Below, piece by piece: positions 9,165-20,013 of a DNA stretch of 50,660 nt. The translations under genes were made by a program, and so were the position numbers. Location: the NCBI GenBank assembly GCA_029266575.1, contig JAQSWP010000008.1, positions 1 through 50,660 on the forward strand. The letters run 5' to 3'. The notes beneath the pieces are model-generated. The model made no database searches. It saw only the letters and a program-made list of their open reading frames with translations, and was not told the origin of the DNA. Numbering within the stretch: the stretch's first letter is position 1; each line of letters opens with the position of its first letter. Origin of the DNA: Alphaproteobacteria bacterium. Its GTDB lineage: Bacteria > Pseudomonadota > Alphaproteobacteria > Reyranellales > JAQSWP01.

Positions 9165-10127
9165 ATGGACCGCCTTCGTGCGCTTGCTGCTCTCCTGCTG
9201 ATTTTTGGACTGGCCCTCGCCTTCGCCCCCCTTGGTCAGGCGCAACAGAGGCTGAAAGTGGTGGCGAGTTTCTCCATCTTGGCCGACATGGCGCGCGAGA
9301 TCGGGGGCGATCGCATCGAGCTGCGTTCGCTGGTCGGCGCTAATGGCAATGCGCATGTGTTCCAGCCGACCCCGGCGGACGGCCGCGCGGTATCGGAAGC
9401 CTCCGTGCTGATCGTCAACGGTTTGGGGTTCGAAGGGTGGATCGAGCGGTTGCAGCGCTCGGCCAGGTTCAAGGGCAAGATCGTGGTGGCGAGTGCCGGC
9501 GTTTCGCCGGCCCTGACGGCGGACGATCACGGCCATAGCCACGGCCATTCCCCTGGCGGTTCGGCCTCGACGCGCAAGAAAGCGAAAGTTGACTCACTTC
9601 CCGACCCGCACGCCTGGCAGGATCTGCGCAACGGCATGCTTTATGTCGATACCATCGCGCGCGGCCTGTCCGAAGCCGATCCCGCCAATGCCGAGTTCTT
9701 CGTGAAGCGTGCGAGCGTCTACAAGCAGCGGCTTGCCGCATTGGATGCGCGCCTGCGCAGCGAGTTCGCTGCCGTGCCCCAAGGCAAGCGCCGCGTCATC
9801 ACCTCGCACGATGCCTTCGCTTATTTCGGCAGGGCTTACGGCATCGAATTCATTCCCGCCGCCGGCGTCTCTTCCGAAAGCGAACCGACGCCGCGCCAGA
9901 TCGCAGCGTTGATCACGCAGATCAAAAAGGAAAATGTGAGGGCGCTGTTCGTCGAGAACATGAGCAGCCCCAAGCTGGTCGAGCAGATCGGCCGCGACGC
10001 CGGCGCCAGCGTGGGCGGCACGCTCTATTCCGATGCGCTGTCGCCGCCGGGCGGACCGGTCGACAGCTACACCGGAATGTTCGAGCACAATGCTGCGGCG
10101 CTGAAAGCGGGCATGGCGCGGAACTGA
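9165..10127 (+). CDS. znuA: Zinc ABC transporter substrate-binding protein (ZnuA-like)
   Basis: Signal peptide MDRLRALAALLLIFGLALAFAPLGQAQ; LKVVASFSILADMAREIGGD; His-rich loop DDHGHSHGHSPGG; LPDPHAWQDLRNGMLYVDTIARGL; SHDAFAYFGRAYGIEFIPAAGVSSESEPT. Confidence 0.93.
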   Translation: MDRLRALAALLLIFGLALAFAPLGQAQQRLKVVASFSILADMAREIGGDRIELRSLVGANGNAHVFQPTPADGRAVSEASVLIVNGLGFEGWIERLQRSARFKGKIVVASAGVSPALTADDHGHSHGHSPGGSASTRKKAKVDSLPDPHAWQDLRNGMLYVDTIARGLSEADPANAEFFVKRASVYKQRLAALDARLRSEFAAVPQGKRRVITSHDAFAYFGRAYGIEFIPAAGVSSESEPTPRQIAALITQIKKENVRALFVENMSSPKLVEQIGRDAGASVGGTLYSDALSPPGGPVDSYTGMFEHNAAALKAGMARN

Positions 10128-10167
10128 GCGAGCGGCGAATTCATTCACGAACCGGGAGGAGAGGGCG

Positions 10168-11274
10168 ATGAAGAGAATCGCAGGGGCGGGGTTTGTCCTG
10201 ACGCTGGGACTGATGGCGCCGGCCTTAGCGCAGGACTATGCGAAATTCGTCGCCGACGGGCATGTCGAGCTGCGCTTCGATTCCTTTCCTCAATCCGATT
10301 TGAAGGAAAACGAACGGTTGGATGTCAACCTGCATGGCGACGCCAATCTGGGTTTCTATCTGACTCGGGAATTATCGCTGCAGAGCACGCTTAAAGTAGA
10401 GTCCGTGCGCGATCCGCGCCCAGGGCGTGACCGTTATATCAGCGGCACCGGACTGTTCGTCGAACAGCTTTATGTCGATTACGATCATGAAGATTTCGGT
10501 CTCTATGCCGGCAAGTTCAATCCGACCTTCGGCATAGCGTGGGCGCGATTGCCGGAATTGCTGCATGAGGAATTCTCCGAGGAATACGAAACCACCGAGA
10601 TGATCGGCCTTGGTGGCAGCGTGAAGTTCGCCCCATCAGGCTTTGGCAGACATGAAGTCAATGCCGCGGTCTTCTTCGTCGACACGACGTTCCTGCACGC
10701 TTCGCTCTTCGCTTCGCCTCAGGCCAACGATGAACGCGCCAACCGGCTATCGAATCTGCGCCGCCGCGATGGCGGACCGGGCAACACGGGCAGACTAAAC
10801 AATTTTTCCGCCACGCTCGATGGCGGCGAATTCGAGTTCGCGCCGGGCTTGTTCTATCATCTGGGTGTCCGACATCTTTCACGCGGGCGCATCGAACGTA
10901 AGGACGAGACTGCCTATGCCATGGGCATCGGCTATCGCTTCGAATTCTCCGATGGTTCGGTACTGACGCCACTGGTCGAATATGTGCACTTCGACAATTT
11001 CGAAGGCGGCATCGAGACGGCCAATATGCTGACGGTCGGGCTCAATCTGGAGCTGGACAAATGGGCCATCGGCGTCGCTGGCTCGCGCCGGCACATCACC
11101 GTCGCCAGCATCGACGGACCTGACGTTACCGACTGGATGGTGGGTTTCAATGTGGCGCGCGAGATCGGCCATGGACTCGAACTCGGCGCCGGCTATCGCC
11201 ACGAACGGATTGAAGGCGTGCATAGCGACTGGATCCGGCTCTATGTCGGCTACCATTTCTCTTTCACACGCTAA
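10168..11274 (+). CDS. Outer-membrane beta-barrel (porin-like) protein
   Basis: Signal peptide MKRIAGAGFVLTLGLMAPALAQ; alternating amphipathic strands (LFVEQLYVDYDHEDFGLYAGKFNPTFG...); C-terminal strand WIRLYVGYHFSFTR. Confidence 0.82.
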   Translation: MKRIAGAGFVLTLGLMAPALAQDYAKFVADGHVELRFDSFPQSDLKENERLDVNLHGDANLGFYLTRELSLQSTLKVESVRDPRPGRDRYISGTGLFVEQLYVDYDHEDFGLYAGKFNPTFGIAWARLPELLHEEFSEEYETTEMIGLGGSVKFAPSGFGRHEVNAAVFFVDTTFLHASLFASPQANDERANRLSNLRRRDGGPGNTGRLNNFSATLDGGEFEFAPGLFYHLGVRHLSRGRIERKDETAYAMGIGYRFEFSDGSVLTPLVEYVHFDNFEGGIETANMLTVGLNLELDKWAIGVAGSRRHITVASIDGPDVTDWMVGFNVAREIGHGLELGAGYRHERIEGVHSDWIRLYVGYHFSFTR

Positions 11275-11315
11275 CCCTTCAAATGGCCGTTGGCAGTCAT
11301 TACTCTGCCGCTACC

Positions 11316-11837
11316 ATGAACGAGCCTGCCCTCCCGACCTCGCCGCAGCAACTGCTTGACCGGCTGACCGCGCTCGGCATCGAGCATCATGTCGTGCGCC
11401 ATCCGCCGCTGTTCACGGTGGAGGACTCCAAGGCGCTGCGCGGCGAATTGCCGGGCCATCACATCAAGAACCTGTTCGTGCGCGACCGGCGCGAGACGAT
11501 GTTCCTGGTGGTGGCTCAGGAGGACCGCAGAGTCGACCTGAAGGCGCTGGCATCCGTCATCGGCGCCGGCAAGCTCTCTTTCGGCAGCGCCGAGCGGCTG
11601 ATGAAATATCTCGGCGTGCTGCCGGGCGCGGTCACGCCCTTCGCCGTCGTCAACGACACGGATGCGGCTGTCAGCGTCTTCATCGACCGCAGCGTCATGG
11701 GCGGAGGCGCCATCCATTGTCATCCGCTGGTCAATGACATGACGGTGGCGCTGCAGGGCGAAGACCTACTGCGCTTTCTGCGCGCCACCGGGCACGAGCC
11801 GAAGCTGATCGACATTCCCGAACGACCCACCGGATAG
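11316..11837 (+). CDS. YbaK/ProX-type prolyl-tRNA editing (deacylase) protein
   Basis: LLDRLTALGIEHHVVRHPPLFTVEDSKALRGELPGHHIKNLFVRDRRETMFLVV...GAVTPFAVVND typical of the ProX/YbaK editing domain. Confidence 0.92.
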   Translation: MNEPALPTSPQQLLDRLTALGIEHHVVRHPPLFTVEDSKALRGELPGHHIKNLFVRDRRETMFLVVAQEDRRVDLKALASVIGAGKLSFGSAERLMKYLGVLPGAVTPFAVVNDTDAAVSVFIDRSVMGGGAIHCHPLVNDMTVALQGEDLLRFLRATGHEPKLIDIPERPTG

Positions 11838-11840
11838 ATA

Positions 11841-11908
11841 ACCACAGAGGCACAGAGGCAAGAAAGTTTCGTCGTCTCTGTGCCTCTGTGCCTCTGTGTC
11901 TCTGTGGT
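11841..11908. repeat. Inverted repeat built of iterated CACAGAGG / CCTCTGTG units
   Basis: ACCACAGAGGCACAGAGGC ... GCCTCTGTGCCTCTGTGTCTCTGTGGT flanking AAGAAAGTTTCGTCGTCTCTGT. Confidence 0.85.
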
Positions 11909-12084
11909 CAGACTGCGCTTCGCGCGGCAAAGGGAAGATTGCCGAAGCGGGGCAAGTGCGATGCCGCCCGCGCCCCGCAAAATGAAAAACTCCCGCCAGC
12001 GCAGGGACTTGCGTGGGCTTGCCTCATAAGCGCGGAAAGCCCATGTTCTGCCTCTGACATTTCAAGATTTACCGGACGGACCCA

Positions 12085-13011
12085 ATGGAAACGCTTCTCG
12101 GCCAGACCCCGCCCGCCACCGGCGGCGACATCATCGACAGCACTCAGGCGCAGTTCGCCAAGGACGTGCTCGACGCCTCGCGCGACAAGCCGGTGATCGT
12201 CGATTTCTGGGCGCCGTGGTGCGGGCCATGCAAGCAGCTCACCCCGGCGCTGGAGAAAGTCGTTACCGCCGCCAAGGGCGCGGTCAAGCTGGTCAAGATC
12301 AACATCGACGAAAACCAGGCACTGGCGCAGCAATTGCGCATCCAGTCGATCCCCACGGTCTATGCTTTCTACCAAGGCCGGCCGGTCGACGGCTTCATGG
12401 GCGCGCTGCCCGAGAGCCAGCTCAAGGAATTCATCGCCAAGCTGATGCAGACCACCGGCGCCCCTGCCGGCGGCGACGAAGCGGCGCAGCTGGCCGAAGT
12501 GCTGGCGCAGGCCAAGGAGGCGCTGGATAGCGGCGACATGATGACTGCGTCGCAGATTTTCAGCGAAGTGCTGCAGCACGATCCCGCCAATGTCGAAGCC
12601 ATCGCCGGCATGACGCGCTGTTACCTCAAGAGCGGCGACATCGAGCGCGCCAAGAACACCTTGGCGGCGGCGCCCAAGGAACAGGCCAACCACGCCGAGA
12701 TCGTCGCCGCCCGCGCCGCCATCGAGCTGGCGGAAGCGGCCAAGCAGGCCGGGCCGGTCAACGATCTGAAGGCCAAGGTCCAGGCTAACCCGAAAGACCA
12801 TCAGGCGCGCTTCGATCTCGCCATGGCGCTCTATGCCAGCGGCGAACGCGAGGGCGCGGTCGACGCGTTGCTCGAGATCGTGCGCCGCGATCGCAAATGG
12901 AACGAAGAGGGCGCCCGCAAGCAGCTGGTGAAGTTCTTCGAGGCGCTGGGCCCGATGGACCCGCTCACCATCGACGCGCGCAAGCGGCTGTCGTCGATCC
13001 TGTTCTCGTGA
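12085..13011 (+). CDS. Thioredoxin-TPR co-chaperone (YbbN/CnoX-like)
   Basis: Thioredoxin WAPWCGPCKQLTPALEKV motif at N-terminus followed by a TPR-like helical C-terminus. Confidence 0.92.
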   Translation: METLLGQTPPATGGDIIDSTQAQFAKDVLDASRDKPVIVDFWAPWCGPCKQLTPALEKVVTAAKGAVKLVKINIDENQALAQQLRIQSIPTVYAFYQGRPVDGFMGALPESQLKEFIAKLMQTTGAPAGGDEAAQLAEVLAQAKEALDSGDMMTASQIFSEVLQHDPANVEAIAGMTRCYLKSGDIERAKNTLAAAPKEQANHAEIVAARAAIELAEAAKQAGPVNDLKAKVQANPKDHQARFDLAMALYASGEREGAVDALLEIVRRDRKWNEEGARKQLVKFFEALGPMDPLTIDARKRLSSILFS

Positions 13012-13697
13012 CGGCAAACCCCTTCACCACCGACTACCAGTCGCTGCCCGCGACCCTGCCGATTTTTCCGCTGACCGGCGTGCTGCTGCTGCCGGGCGGG
13101 CGGCTGCCGCTCAATATTTTCGAGCCGCGCTACCTCGCGATGATTGCGGATGCGCTCGGCGCCCAGCGCCTGATCGGCATGGTGCAGCCGCTGACGCCGG
13201 GCGGCTTCGCCGGCGACGGTTTGAGCAGCAGCGATCTGCCGCCGCCGGTGCAGAAGATCGGCTGCGCCGGCCGCATCGTCAGCTTCACCGAAACCGGCGA
13301 CGGGCGCGTTCTGGTGACCTTGCTCGGCCTGTGCCGCTTCGCCATCTCGGGTGAGGAAGCCCTGACGCCGGGGGGTTACCGGCTGGCGCAGGTCGATTAC
13401 ACGGGTTTCCGCGCCGACATGGCGAAAGCCATGACCGAAGTCGATCGCCCGCGTTTGCTGGCAGCGCTGCGGCGGTTTTTCGCCGCCAATAATCTCTCCG
13501 TCGACTGGCAGGCGCTGGAGCAGCTCGACGATGCCGCCCTAGTCGGCACCGTCAGCATGGTGGCGCCGCTTGAACCGCTCGACAAACAGGCGCTGCTGGA
13601 AGCCCAGGACGGCACCATGCGCGGCAAGGTGCTAATCGGCCTGCTGGAGTCGGCGCAAGCGCTCGCGGCCAATTCCAACGACGCGCCGCGGCACTGA
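13008..13697 (+). CDS. LON peptidase substrate-binding domain-containing protein
   Basis: GTG start overlapping the previous stop (GTGA); LPIFPLTGVLLLPGGRLPLNIFEPRYLAMIADAL is the Lon N-domain signature. Confidence 0.92.
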   Translation: MTANPFTTDYQSLPATLPIFPLTGVLLLPGGRLPLNIFEPRYLAMIADALGAQRLIGMVQPLTPGGFAGDGLSSSDLPPPVQKIGCAGRIVSFTETGDGRVLVTLLGLCRFAISGEEALTPGGYRLAQVDYTGFRADMAKAMTEVDRPRLLAALRRFFAANNLSVDWQALEQLDDAALVGTVSMVAPLEPLDKQALLEAQDGTMRGKVLIGLLESAQALAANSNDAPRH

Positions 13698-13745
13698 AGA
13701 TGGGGCGGCGTTGACGCCCTCGCCGCAAGCTGGAAGAGTCGAACC

Positions 13746-13955
13746 ATGAGCACCGATGCACGCAACGCTGCCGCCGCGGCGGGACTTGATCCCAAGCTGC
13801 TGGAAATTCTGGTCTGCCCCTTGACCAAGGGTCCGTTGCGCTTCGATGCCGAGCGCATGGAGCTGGTCAGCGAGCGCGCCGGTCTTGCCTATCCGATCCG
13901 CGACGGCATTCCCATCATGCTGCCGGACGAGGCGCGGCCGCTGGATCAGAAGTGA
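13746..13955 (+). CDS. Trm112 family protein
   Basis: [53 protein letters not shown]. Confidence 0.95.
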   Translation: MSTDARNAAAAAGLDPKLLEILVCPLTKGPLRFDAERMELVSERAGLAYPIRDGIPIMLPDEARPLDQK

Positions 13956-14341
13956 TGGCCGGCACCACCCAATCGGGCAACAACCCCGGCACACCCTGGC
14001 CAATCGAGATTCGCGCCTTCAAGGCGGCAGGACGGCTGGAAATCGATTTCAACGATGGCAGCAGGTTCACCTATCCAGCCGAATTTCTCCGGGTGGAGAG
14101 CCCGTCGGCCGAAGTGCAGGGCCATGGCGCGCACAAGACCATCCTGGCCGGTCGACGCTACGTGAAGATCGCGGGCATCGAGGAAGTCGGCAACTACGCC
14201 ATCCGCATCCTGTTCGACGACGGCCACGACACCGGCATCTACTCCTGGGCCTATCTGCACGATCTCGGCCGCCGCCAGGAGCGGGTGTGGGACGAGTATC
14301 TGATGGCGCTGTCGCAGCGCGGTTTGAGCCGGGATCCTTAA
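13955..14341 (+). CDS. DUF971 / gamma-butyrobetaine hydroxylase-like N-terminal domain protein
   Basis: PWPIEIRAFKAAGRLEIDFNDGSRFTYPAEFLRVESPSAEVQGHG...VGNYAIRILFDDGHDTGIYSWAYLHDL. Confidence 0.92.
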   Translation: MAGTTQSGNNPGTPWPIEIRAFKAAGRLEIDFNDGSRFTYPAEFLRVESPSAEVQGHGAHKTILAGRRYVKIAGIEEVGNYAIRILFDDGHDTGIYSWAYLHDLGRRQERVWDEYLMALSQRGLSRDP

Positions 14342-14370
14342 GAACCTTCGGCTTATCGCGCTTTTAAAAT

Positions 14371-14492
14371 TGTCATCCCGGCCGTAGCCCGTAGGGCGGA
14401 GAGCCGGGACTCATAGCGCTGGTGCTCAAGAACGAACCCTTAGCCACCGGCGTTATGGGTCCCGGCCCTCGCTTCGCTCGGCCGGGATGACA
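14371..14492. repeat. Intergenic repeat with TGTCATCCCGGCC...GGCCGGGATGACA termini
   Basis: Terminal inverted repeats TGTCATCCCGGCCG / CGGCCGGGATGACA with internal GC-rich hairpins. Confidence 0.85.
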
Positions 14493-14507
14493 TCTACTGT
14501 GGGCTCA

Positions 14508-15653
14508 TCACCGCTGCTGCCGGCGTTGCGGCTGGCGTTCGTCCTGCTGCTGCACTGGCAGGTCGGCGACGCGCATGGTGGTGTCGCGCTGGTCCTCGCC
14601 GCGGCGATAGACGACGTCGATCTTCTCGCCGATCCGCACCAGGCCGACGCGGTTGCGCAGATCGGCCGAATTGCGCACCGGCGCGCCGTCCAGGCTCAAG
14701 ATCACGTCGCCCTGTTTCAGCCCGGCCTTGGCGGCGGGCGAATTGGGCTCGACCCGAGCCACCAGCGCGCCGGTCGGCTGCTTCATGCCGATGGCATTGG
14801 CGATATCGGGCGTGACGTCCTGCACTTGCACGCCGACCCGGCCGCGCTGCACCTTGCCGTATTGCACGAGCTGGTCGAACACCGAGCGCGCCATGTTGAT
14901 CGGCACGGCGAAACCGATGCCGACGTTGCCGCCGGACGGCGCGATGATGGCGGTGTTGATGCCGACCAGCCGGCCGCGCAGATCGACCAGCGCGCCGCCT
15001 GAGTTACCGGGATTGATCGAAGCATCGGTCTGGATGAAGTCCTCGTAGCCTTCGATGCGCAGTCCGGAGCGGCCCAGGGCGGAGACGATGCCGCTGGTCA
15101 CGGTCTGGCCCAGCCCGAACGGATTGCCGATGGCGACCACGTAGTCGCCCACTTCCAGCGCGCTGGAATCGCCAAAACTCAGCGCGGTCAAATTCTCGGC
15201 CGGGATCTGCACCACCGCAATGTCGGTGCCGGGATCGGCGCCGATCAGCTTGGCATTGAGGGTGCGGCCGTCCTTCAAAGTCACCGCGATTTTCTCGGCG
15301 CGGCCCACGACGTGGTTGTTGGTCATCACGTAGCCACGCGCGGCATCGACGATGACGCCGGAACCGGCGGCCTGGCGCTGCTGCGGCTGCTCCTGCGGCG
15401 GCAGGAAGCGGCGGAAGAAGGGATCGCGCATCAGCGGGTTGTCTTGCGGCTGGCTGGCGACCACCACCGAGATATTGACCACGGCCGGGGTGACGTTTTT
15501 CAACAGCGGCGCCAGCGACGGCATCGGCTGGGCTTCCAGCACCGGGGTGCGGCTTTGCGCCAGAGCGGGCGCCAGAGCAGGCGTGAATGTGGCAAGCGGG
15601 GCGGCCAAAGCCAGCACCAGCGCCACCGGCAGAGAGCGGATCGGACGAAACAT
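14508..15653 (-). CDS. HtrA/Do-family periplasmic serine protease (trypsin-like plus one PDZ)
   Basis: Signal peptide; catalytic TNNHVV (His), DPGTDIAVVQI (Asp), INPGNSGGALVDLRGRLVGINTAII (Ser); one PDZ; Q/R-rich tail. Confidence 0.95.
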   Translation of the reverse strand: MFRPIRSLPVALVLALAAPLATFTPALAPALAQSRTPVLEAQPMPSLAPLLKNVTPAVVNISVVVASQPQDNPLMRDPFFRRFLPPQEQPQQRQAAGSGVIVDAARGYVMTNNHVVGRAEKIAVTLKDGRTLNAKLIGADPGTDIAVVQIPAENLTALSFGDSSALEVGDYVVAIGNPFGLGQTVTSGIVSALGRSGLRIEGYEDFIQTDASINPGNSGGALVDLRGRLVGINTAIIAPSGGNVGIGFAVPINMARSVFDQLVQYGKVQRGRVGVQVQDVTPDIANAIGMKQPTGALVARVEPNSPAAKAGLKQGDVILSLDGAPVRNSADLRNRVGLVRIGEKIDVVYRRGEDQRDTTMRVADLPVQQQDERQPQRRQQR

Positions 15654-15791
15654 CGAAATTCCTCCATTGCGGCGCCAGGACGGGACGCCTGCCGAGGGCT
15701 TGCGAATTAGGAAACGAATCCGGCGGGTTCAAGACCACACCTGCCGCAATTCGGTCGCGAATCAACGCCGCCGCCGTGGCCGGCGTTCCCG

Positions 15792-15980
15792 TCATCCTTG
15801 CCACCACGGGAAAGGCGGTGGCCTGATAGCGGATTGTTCGCCCGGCGGAGGCGAATCCTCCCCGTAACGCCCCAGGCCGCGGCGTTTTAGCCGCGCCTGC
15901 AGCCACAACAGGCGGTAGCGCCGAATGCAGCCGCGCCGCAGCGACGCCATGGCGGCAGGCAGCCAATATCGAACCGGCAT
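15792..15980 (-). CDS. Small basic hypothetical protein (weakly DUF1127-like)
   Basis: MPVRYWLPAAMASLRRGCIRRYRLLWLQARLKRRGLGRYGEDSPP..., AGGGAG 6 nt upstream of ATG. Confidence 0.4.
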   Translation of the reverse strand: MPVRYWLPAAMASLRRGCIRRYRLLWLQARLKRRGLGRYGEDSPPPGEQSAIRPPPFPWWQG

Positions 15981-16021
15981 GGAAATCTCCCTCTGCCGCG
16001 CGGGCAAACGGAAGACGCCTG

Positions 16022-16062
16022 AAAAACCAAAGGCCCCGTCCGTTGCCGGCGGGGCCTCTGGT
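16022..16062 (-). terminator. Rho-independent terminator
   Basis: Minus strand CCAGAGGCCCCGCCGGCAACGGACGGGGCCTTTGGTTTTTC: strong stem then T-run; about 200 nt downstream of the UbiH-like stop. Confidence 0.8.
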
Positions 16063-16262
16063 TGCAGGAATTATTAACTATGCATCAGGCACAGCCACAC
16101 CTGCAGCCAACGGCCCACGCGCGGTGGGTCGCAAACCAAATCGTAAAGGTGTGATGCTTCAACATAGCGCGCGTGAAATGCCTTACGCGACAGCCGGCGT
16201 CAATTGCCGATGGGCGCGAAAGACGCGATTGCCGGGCGTCGTGGCGACGATGCCACAGATAT

Positions 16263-17516
16263 TCAAAGCGCCTGGCCCCTGATCAGGCGCGGCAGATCGC
16301 CGAGCGCGCCCATGGCATGGCGCATGAAGACGCGCTTCAGCGGCGTGGTGCGGTTGACCAGGCCGAGCCCGGCATCGCGCAGCAGTCGGATCGGCGGCGC
16401 ATCGCTGGCGAACAGCCGGTTGAGGCCGTCGGTGACGGTGGCCATGGTGAGAATGTCGAAGCGGCGCCAGCGCGCGTAGGACGAAAGAATATCGGCGGCG
16501 CCGATGTCGAGGCCCAACCGCGCCGCATCGACCAGGATTTCCGCCAGTGCCGCCGCATCGCGCAGGCCGAGATTGAGGCCTTGGCCCGCAATGGGATGGA
16601 TACCGTGCGCGGCATCGCCCACCAGCACCGCGCGCGGCGCGGTGTAGTTTTCCGCCAGTTGCAGCGCCAGCGGGAAGGCCCAGCGGCCGCCGACTGGCGT
16701 CACCTTGCCGAGATAGTCGCCGAAGCGGCGGTTGATCTCGACGCCGAACGCTTCGTCGTCGAGCTTCAGCATCAGGGGCGCCACCGCCTGCTGTTCGGTC
16801 CACACGATCGAGGAGCGGTGATGGCCTTCCGCATCGTCGGTCATCGGCAGCATGGCGAAGGGACCGGCAGGCAGGAAACGTTCCTGCGCAGCATTGCCGT
16901 GCGGCAGTTCATGGCGCACCGAGCAGACGATGGCGGTCTGGCGATAGTCGAAGCGGTGCAGGCCGATGCCGAGCTTCTCGCGCAGCGAAGATTGCCGGCC
17001 TTCAGCCACCACCAGCAGCGAGGCGTGCAAGGTCTGGCCGCTCGTGAGGTGGACGATGGCGCTGCCGGAATCGCTCTGCGTCTCGACAATGGAGTCGGGC
17101 AGCAGGCGCGCGACATTGGGCATCGCCAGCAGACGCTGATGCATGGCCCGGCGCAGGAAACGATTCTCGACGATGTAGCCGAACGGTTCGGCGGGCTGGC
17201 GCGGATCGCGCTGCAGATCGCGCGGATCGAACTGCAGGAACAGCGGCGAAGGCCCGTCGGACACGCGGATGGTCTTTATCGGGCAGGCATCGTCGGCCAC
17301 CAATGGCCACAAGCCGAGCTGGACCATGGCGCGCTGCGAGCCGAAGGCGATGGCAGAGGTGCGCCCGTCGAAGCTCTGGTCCGCCATCGCCTCGGCGGTC
17401 ATGCGATCGACGATGGCGACTCTCAGCCCGGCCGAGCCCAGCGCCACGGCTAAGGTGGCGCCCACCATGCCGGCGCCGGCAATGACTACGTCATAGCGCT
17501 GCTGCGTCATGACCAA
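16263..17516 (-). CDS. UbiH/UbiF/VisC/COQ6-family FAD-dependent ubiquinone biosynthesis hydroxylase
   Basis: DVVIAGAGMVGATLAVALGSAGLRVAIVDR, GDAAHGIHPIAGQGLNLGLRDAAALAEIL. Confidence 0.94.
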   Translation of the reverse strand: MVMTQQRYDVVIAGAGMVGATLAVALGSAGLRVAIVDRMTAEAMADQSFDGRTSAIAFGSQRAMVQLGLWPLVADDACPIKTIRVSDGPSPLFLQFDPRDLQRDPRQPAEPFGYIVENRFLRRAMHQRLLAMPNVARLLPDSIVETQSDSGSAIVHLTSGQTLHASLLVVAEGRQSSLREKLGIGLHRFDYRQTAIVCSVRHELPHGNAAQERFLPAGPFAMLPMTDDAEGHHRSSIVWTEQQAVAPLMLKLDDEAFGVEINRRFGDYLGKVTPVGGRWAFPLALQLAENYTAPRAVLVGDAAHGIHPIAGQGLNLGLRDAAALAEILVDAARLGLDIGAADILSSYARWRRFDILTMATVTDGLNRLFASDAPPIRLLRDAGLGLVNRTTPLKRVFMRHAMGALGDLPRLIRGQAL

Positions 17517-17604
17517 GCTTCCCCTGCCGTGCCCGGCCGGTCGAGCCGTAACGCTGTCGCAGCGCGAATTGCCCCTTTTTAACCACGTGCCTGCTTTTTG
17601 AGCA

Positions 17605-17631
17605 GCACTGCAAAGGCTTTTGCCGCAGTGC
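17605..17631. promoter_or_regulatory. Inverted repeat GCACTGC-N13-GCAGTGC upstream of glnK1, candidate activator (NtrC-type) site
   Basis: Perfect 7-bp arms about 55 nt upstream of the putative sigma54 element. Confidence 0.35.
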
Positions 17632-17686
17632 AGCGCAGTCTGCGGTTAATCCGTTGTTTTTACGCGATTTTTTGGAGGATCGACGC

Positions 17687-17702
17687 TTGGCATGGTTCTT
17701 GA
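17687..17702 (+). promoter_or_regulatory. Sigma54-like promoter TTGGCATG-GTTC-TTGA
   Basis: Correct -24 GG / -12 spacing; -12 is TTGA instead of TTGC; about 85 nt upstream of the glnK1 start. Confidence 0.5.
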
Positions 17703-17772
17703 GTCTTGCTGGCTGGTCGCGCGGCTCAAACCGGCGATCAGGCCAGCGCCCCAGTCGGGCGCAAACGTATGA

Positions 17773-18126
<354 letters not shown>

Positions 18127-18136
18127 GAGGGGGACG

Positions 18137-20000
<1,864 letters not shown>

Positions 20001-20013
20001 GGGGAGAGCAAAC

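Noticed and set aside
11841-11908. Possible CRISPR-like array
   Set aside because: Short degenerate 8-9-mers forming inverted arms, no spacers, no cas genes in the window.
15792-15980. Confident DUF1127 call for the small basic ORF
   Set aside because: Only general basic/Trp-Leu composition and a plausible RBS; kept as low-confidence hypothetical.
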